This document shows, one piece after another, positions 63,601 through 64,000 of a stretch of DNA of 64,000 bases. The notes under the pieces are model-generated. The model saw nothing but the letters and a program-made list of their open reading frames with translations. It was not told the origin of the DNA and ran no database searches. Origin of the DNA: Mercurialis annua (Eukaryota > Streptophyta > Magnoliopsida > Malpighiales > Euphorbiaceae); assembly GCF_937616625.2 (NCBI RefSeq), contig NC_065570.1, forward strand, positions 37,145,665 through 37,209,664, read 5' to 3'. Both the position numbers and the translations under genes were made by a program. Each line of letters opens with the position of its first letter. Within the stretch, counting starts at the first letter, position 1.

Positions 63601-64000
63601 CAAGTCTCTTTAAAGAGTCGTTCCGATTAGCTAAGCATAGTTAGGTTACAATACGCAAAGCGTGCGTAAAAAGTGACGCTAGATTAGTATGGCACGTTTC
63701 AAGTCTCTTTAACGCGTCATTTTTATTACCATTGTCGCGTCACAAGTTTCTCTACCGTGTCGTTCTGATTACCTATGCATGGTTATGTTATATTACGCAA
63801 AGTGTGCGTGAAAAATGACAATATATTAGTATGTCGTGTCTCAAATCTCTAAAATGCGTCGTTCCGATTACCTAAGCATGGTTAGGTTATTTTACGCAAA
63901 GTGTGCTGAAAAGTGACGCTAGATTAGTACGTCGCGTCTCAAGTCCCTTTAACGTTTGTTCCGATTACCTAAGCATGGTTAGGTTATATTACGCAAAGTG
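57608..64000 (-). repeat. Satellite block F, inverted orientation, to window end
   Basis: These are reverse-complement monomers to the end of the window. From about 58075 this is the right copy of the large duplication. The last 100 bp continue like 42680-42780 rather than like 52024, so this copy lacks the D/E strand switch. Confidence 0.93.
58075..63897 (-). repeat. Large direct duplication, right copy
   Basis: This is the counterpart of 46500-52023. It holds two tandem ~196-bp units with GTCACACGTCTATTTAACGC (about 58558 and 58754) where the left copy has one. It preserves the empty target site of the solo LTR at 63361-63375. Confidence 0.92.

Noticed and set aside
11321..64000. CRISPR-like array of regular repeats
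   Set aside because: There is no alternation of constant repeats and unique spacers: the whole 99 bp is repeated, at tens of kilobases, next to a plant LTR retrotransposon.
11321..64000. Telomere-related repeat because of CCTAACC/GGTTAGG motifs
   Set aside because: The motif occurs once per 99 bp within the palindrome and is never iterated as the plant telomere unit CCCTAAA.

Overview
The window is repetitive plant DNA. It consists of a decayed Ty1/copia LTR retrotransposon followed by more than 50 kb of a tandem satellite with a basic unit of about 99 bp. I see no intact protein-coding gene, rRNA or tRNA. A plant (flowering plant) nucleus is inferred from the copia domain order (gag-protease-integrase-RT-RNase H), the initiator-Met-tRNA-type primer binding site, and the large, higher-order satellite. 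I cannot name the species. A pericentromeric, centromeric or knob location is plausible but not shown by the sequence.

Region 1 (1-11320). A copia element is arranged as LTR(partial)-internal-LTR-internal(truncated). The LTR is 1990 bp. Gag, protease, integrase, reverse transcriptase and RNase H remnants can be recognised in the correct order, but they are broken by many stops and frameshifts. The second internal copy carries the same breaks as the first, so the pair arose by duplication or unequal exchange of an already dead element. The second copy stops abruptly at 11320, where satellite begins.

Region 2 (11321-64000). The satellite monomer (example 12728-12826) carries a near-perfect palindrome, CCTAACCATGCTTAGG, and is interspersed with 48-bp short monomers. 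From 11321 to about 18880 it forms five nearly identical 1512-bp higher-order units of about 18 monomers each. The rest is older and more diverged. The array changes strand five times, near 24820, 27724, 37026, 52023 and 57607, giving six blocks: A (+), B (-), C (+), D (-), E (+), F (-). Several kilobase-scale direct and inverted duplications link the blocks. The largest joins about 46500-52023 to 58075-63897, with an offset of 11875 bp over most of its length.

A solo LTR of the same copia family (40161-42149) lies in block D, flanked by a 5-bp target-site duplication (AAAAT). The duplicated satellite copies at about 51486 and 63361 preserve the empty target site. The window therefore records insertion, loss of the internal region by LTR-LTR recombination, unequal exchange, inversion and higher-order amplification. 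The short open frames in the satellite follow from a repeat length divisible by three and are not annotated as genes.
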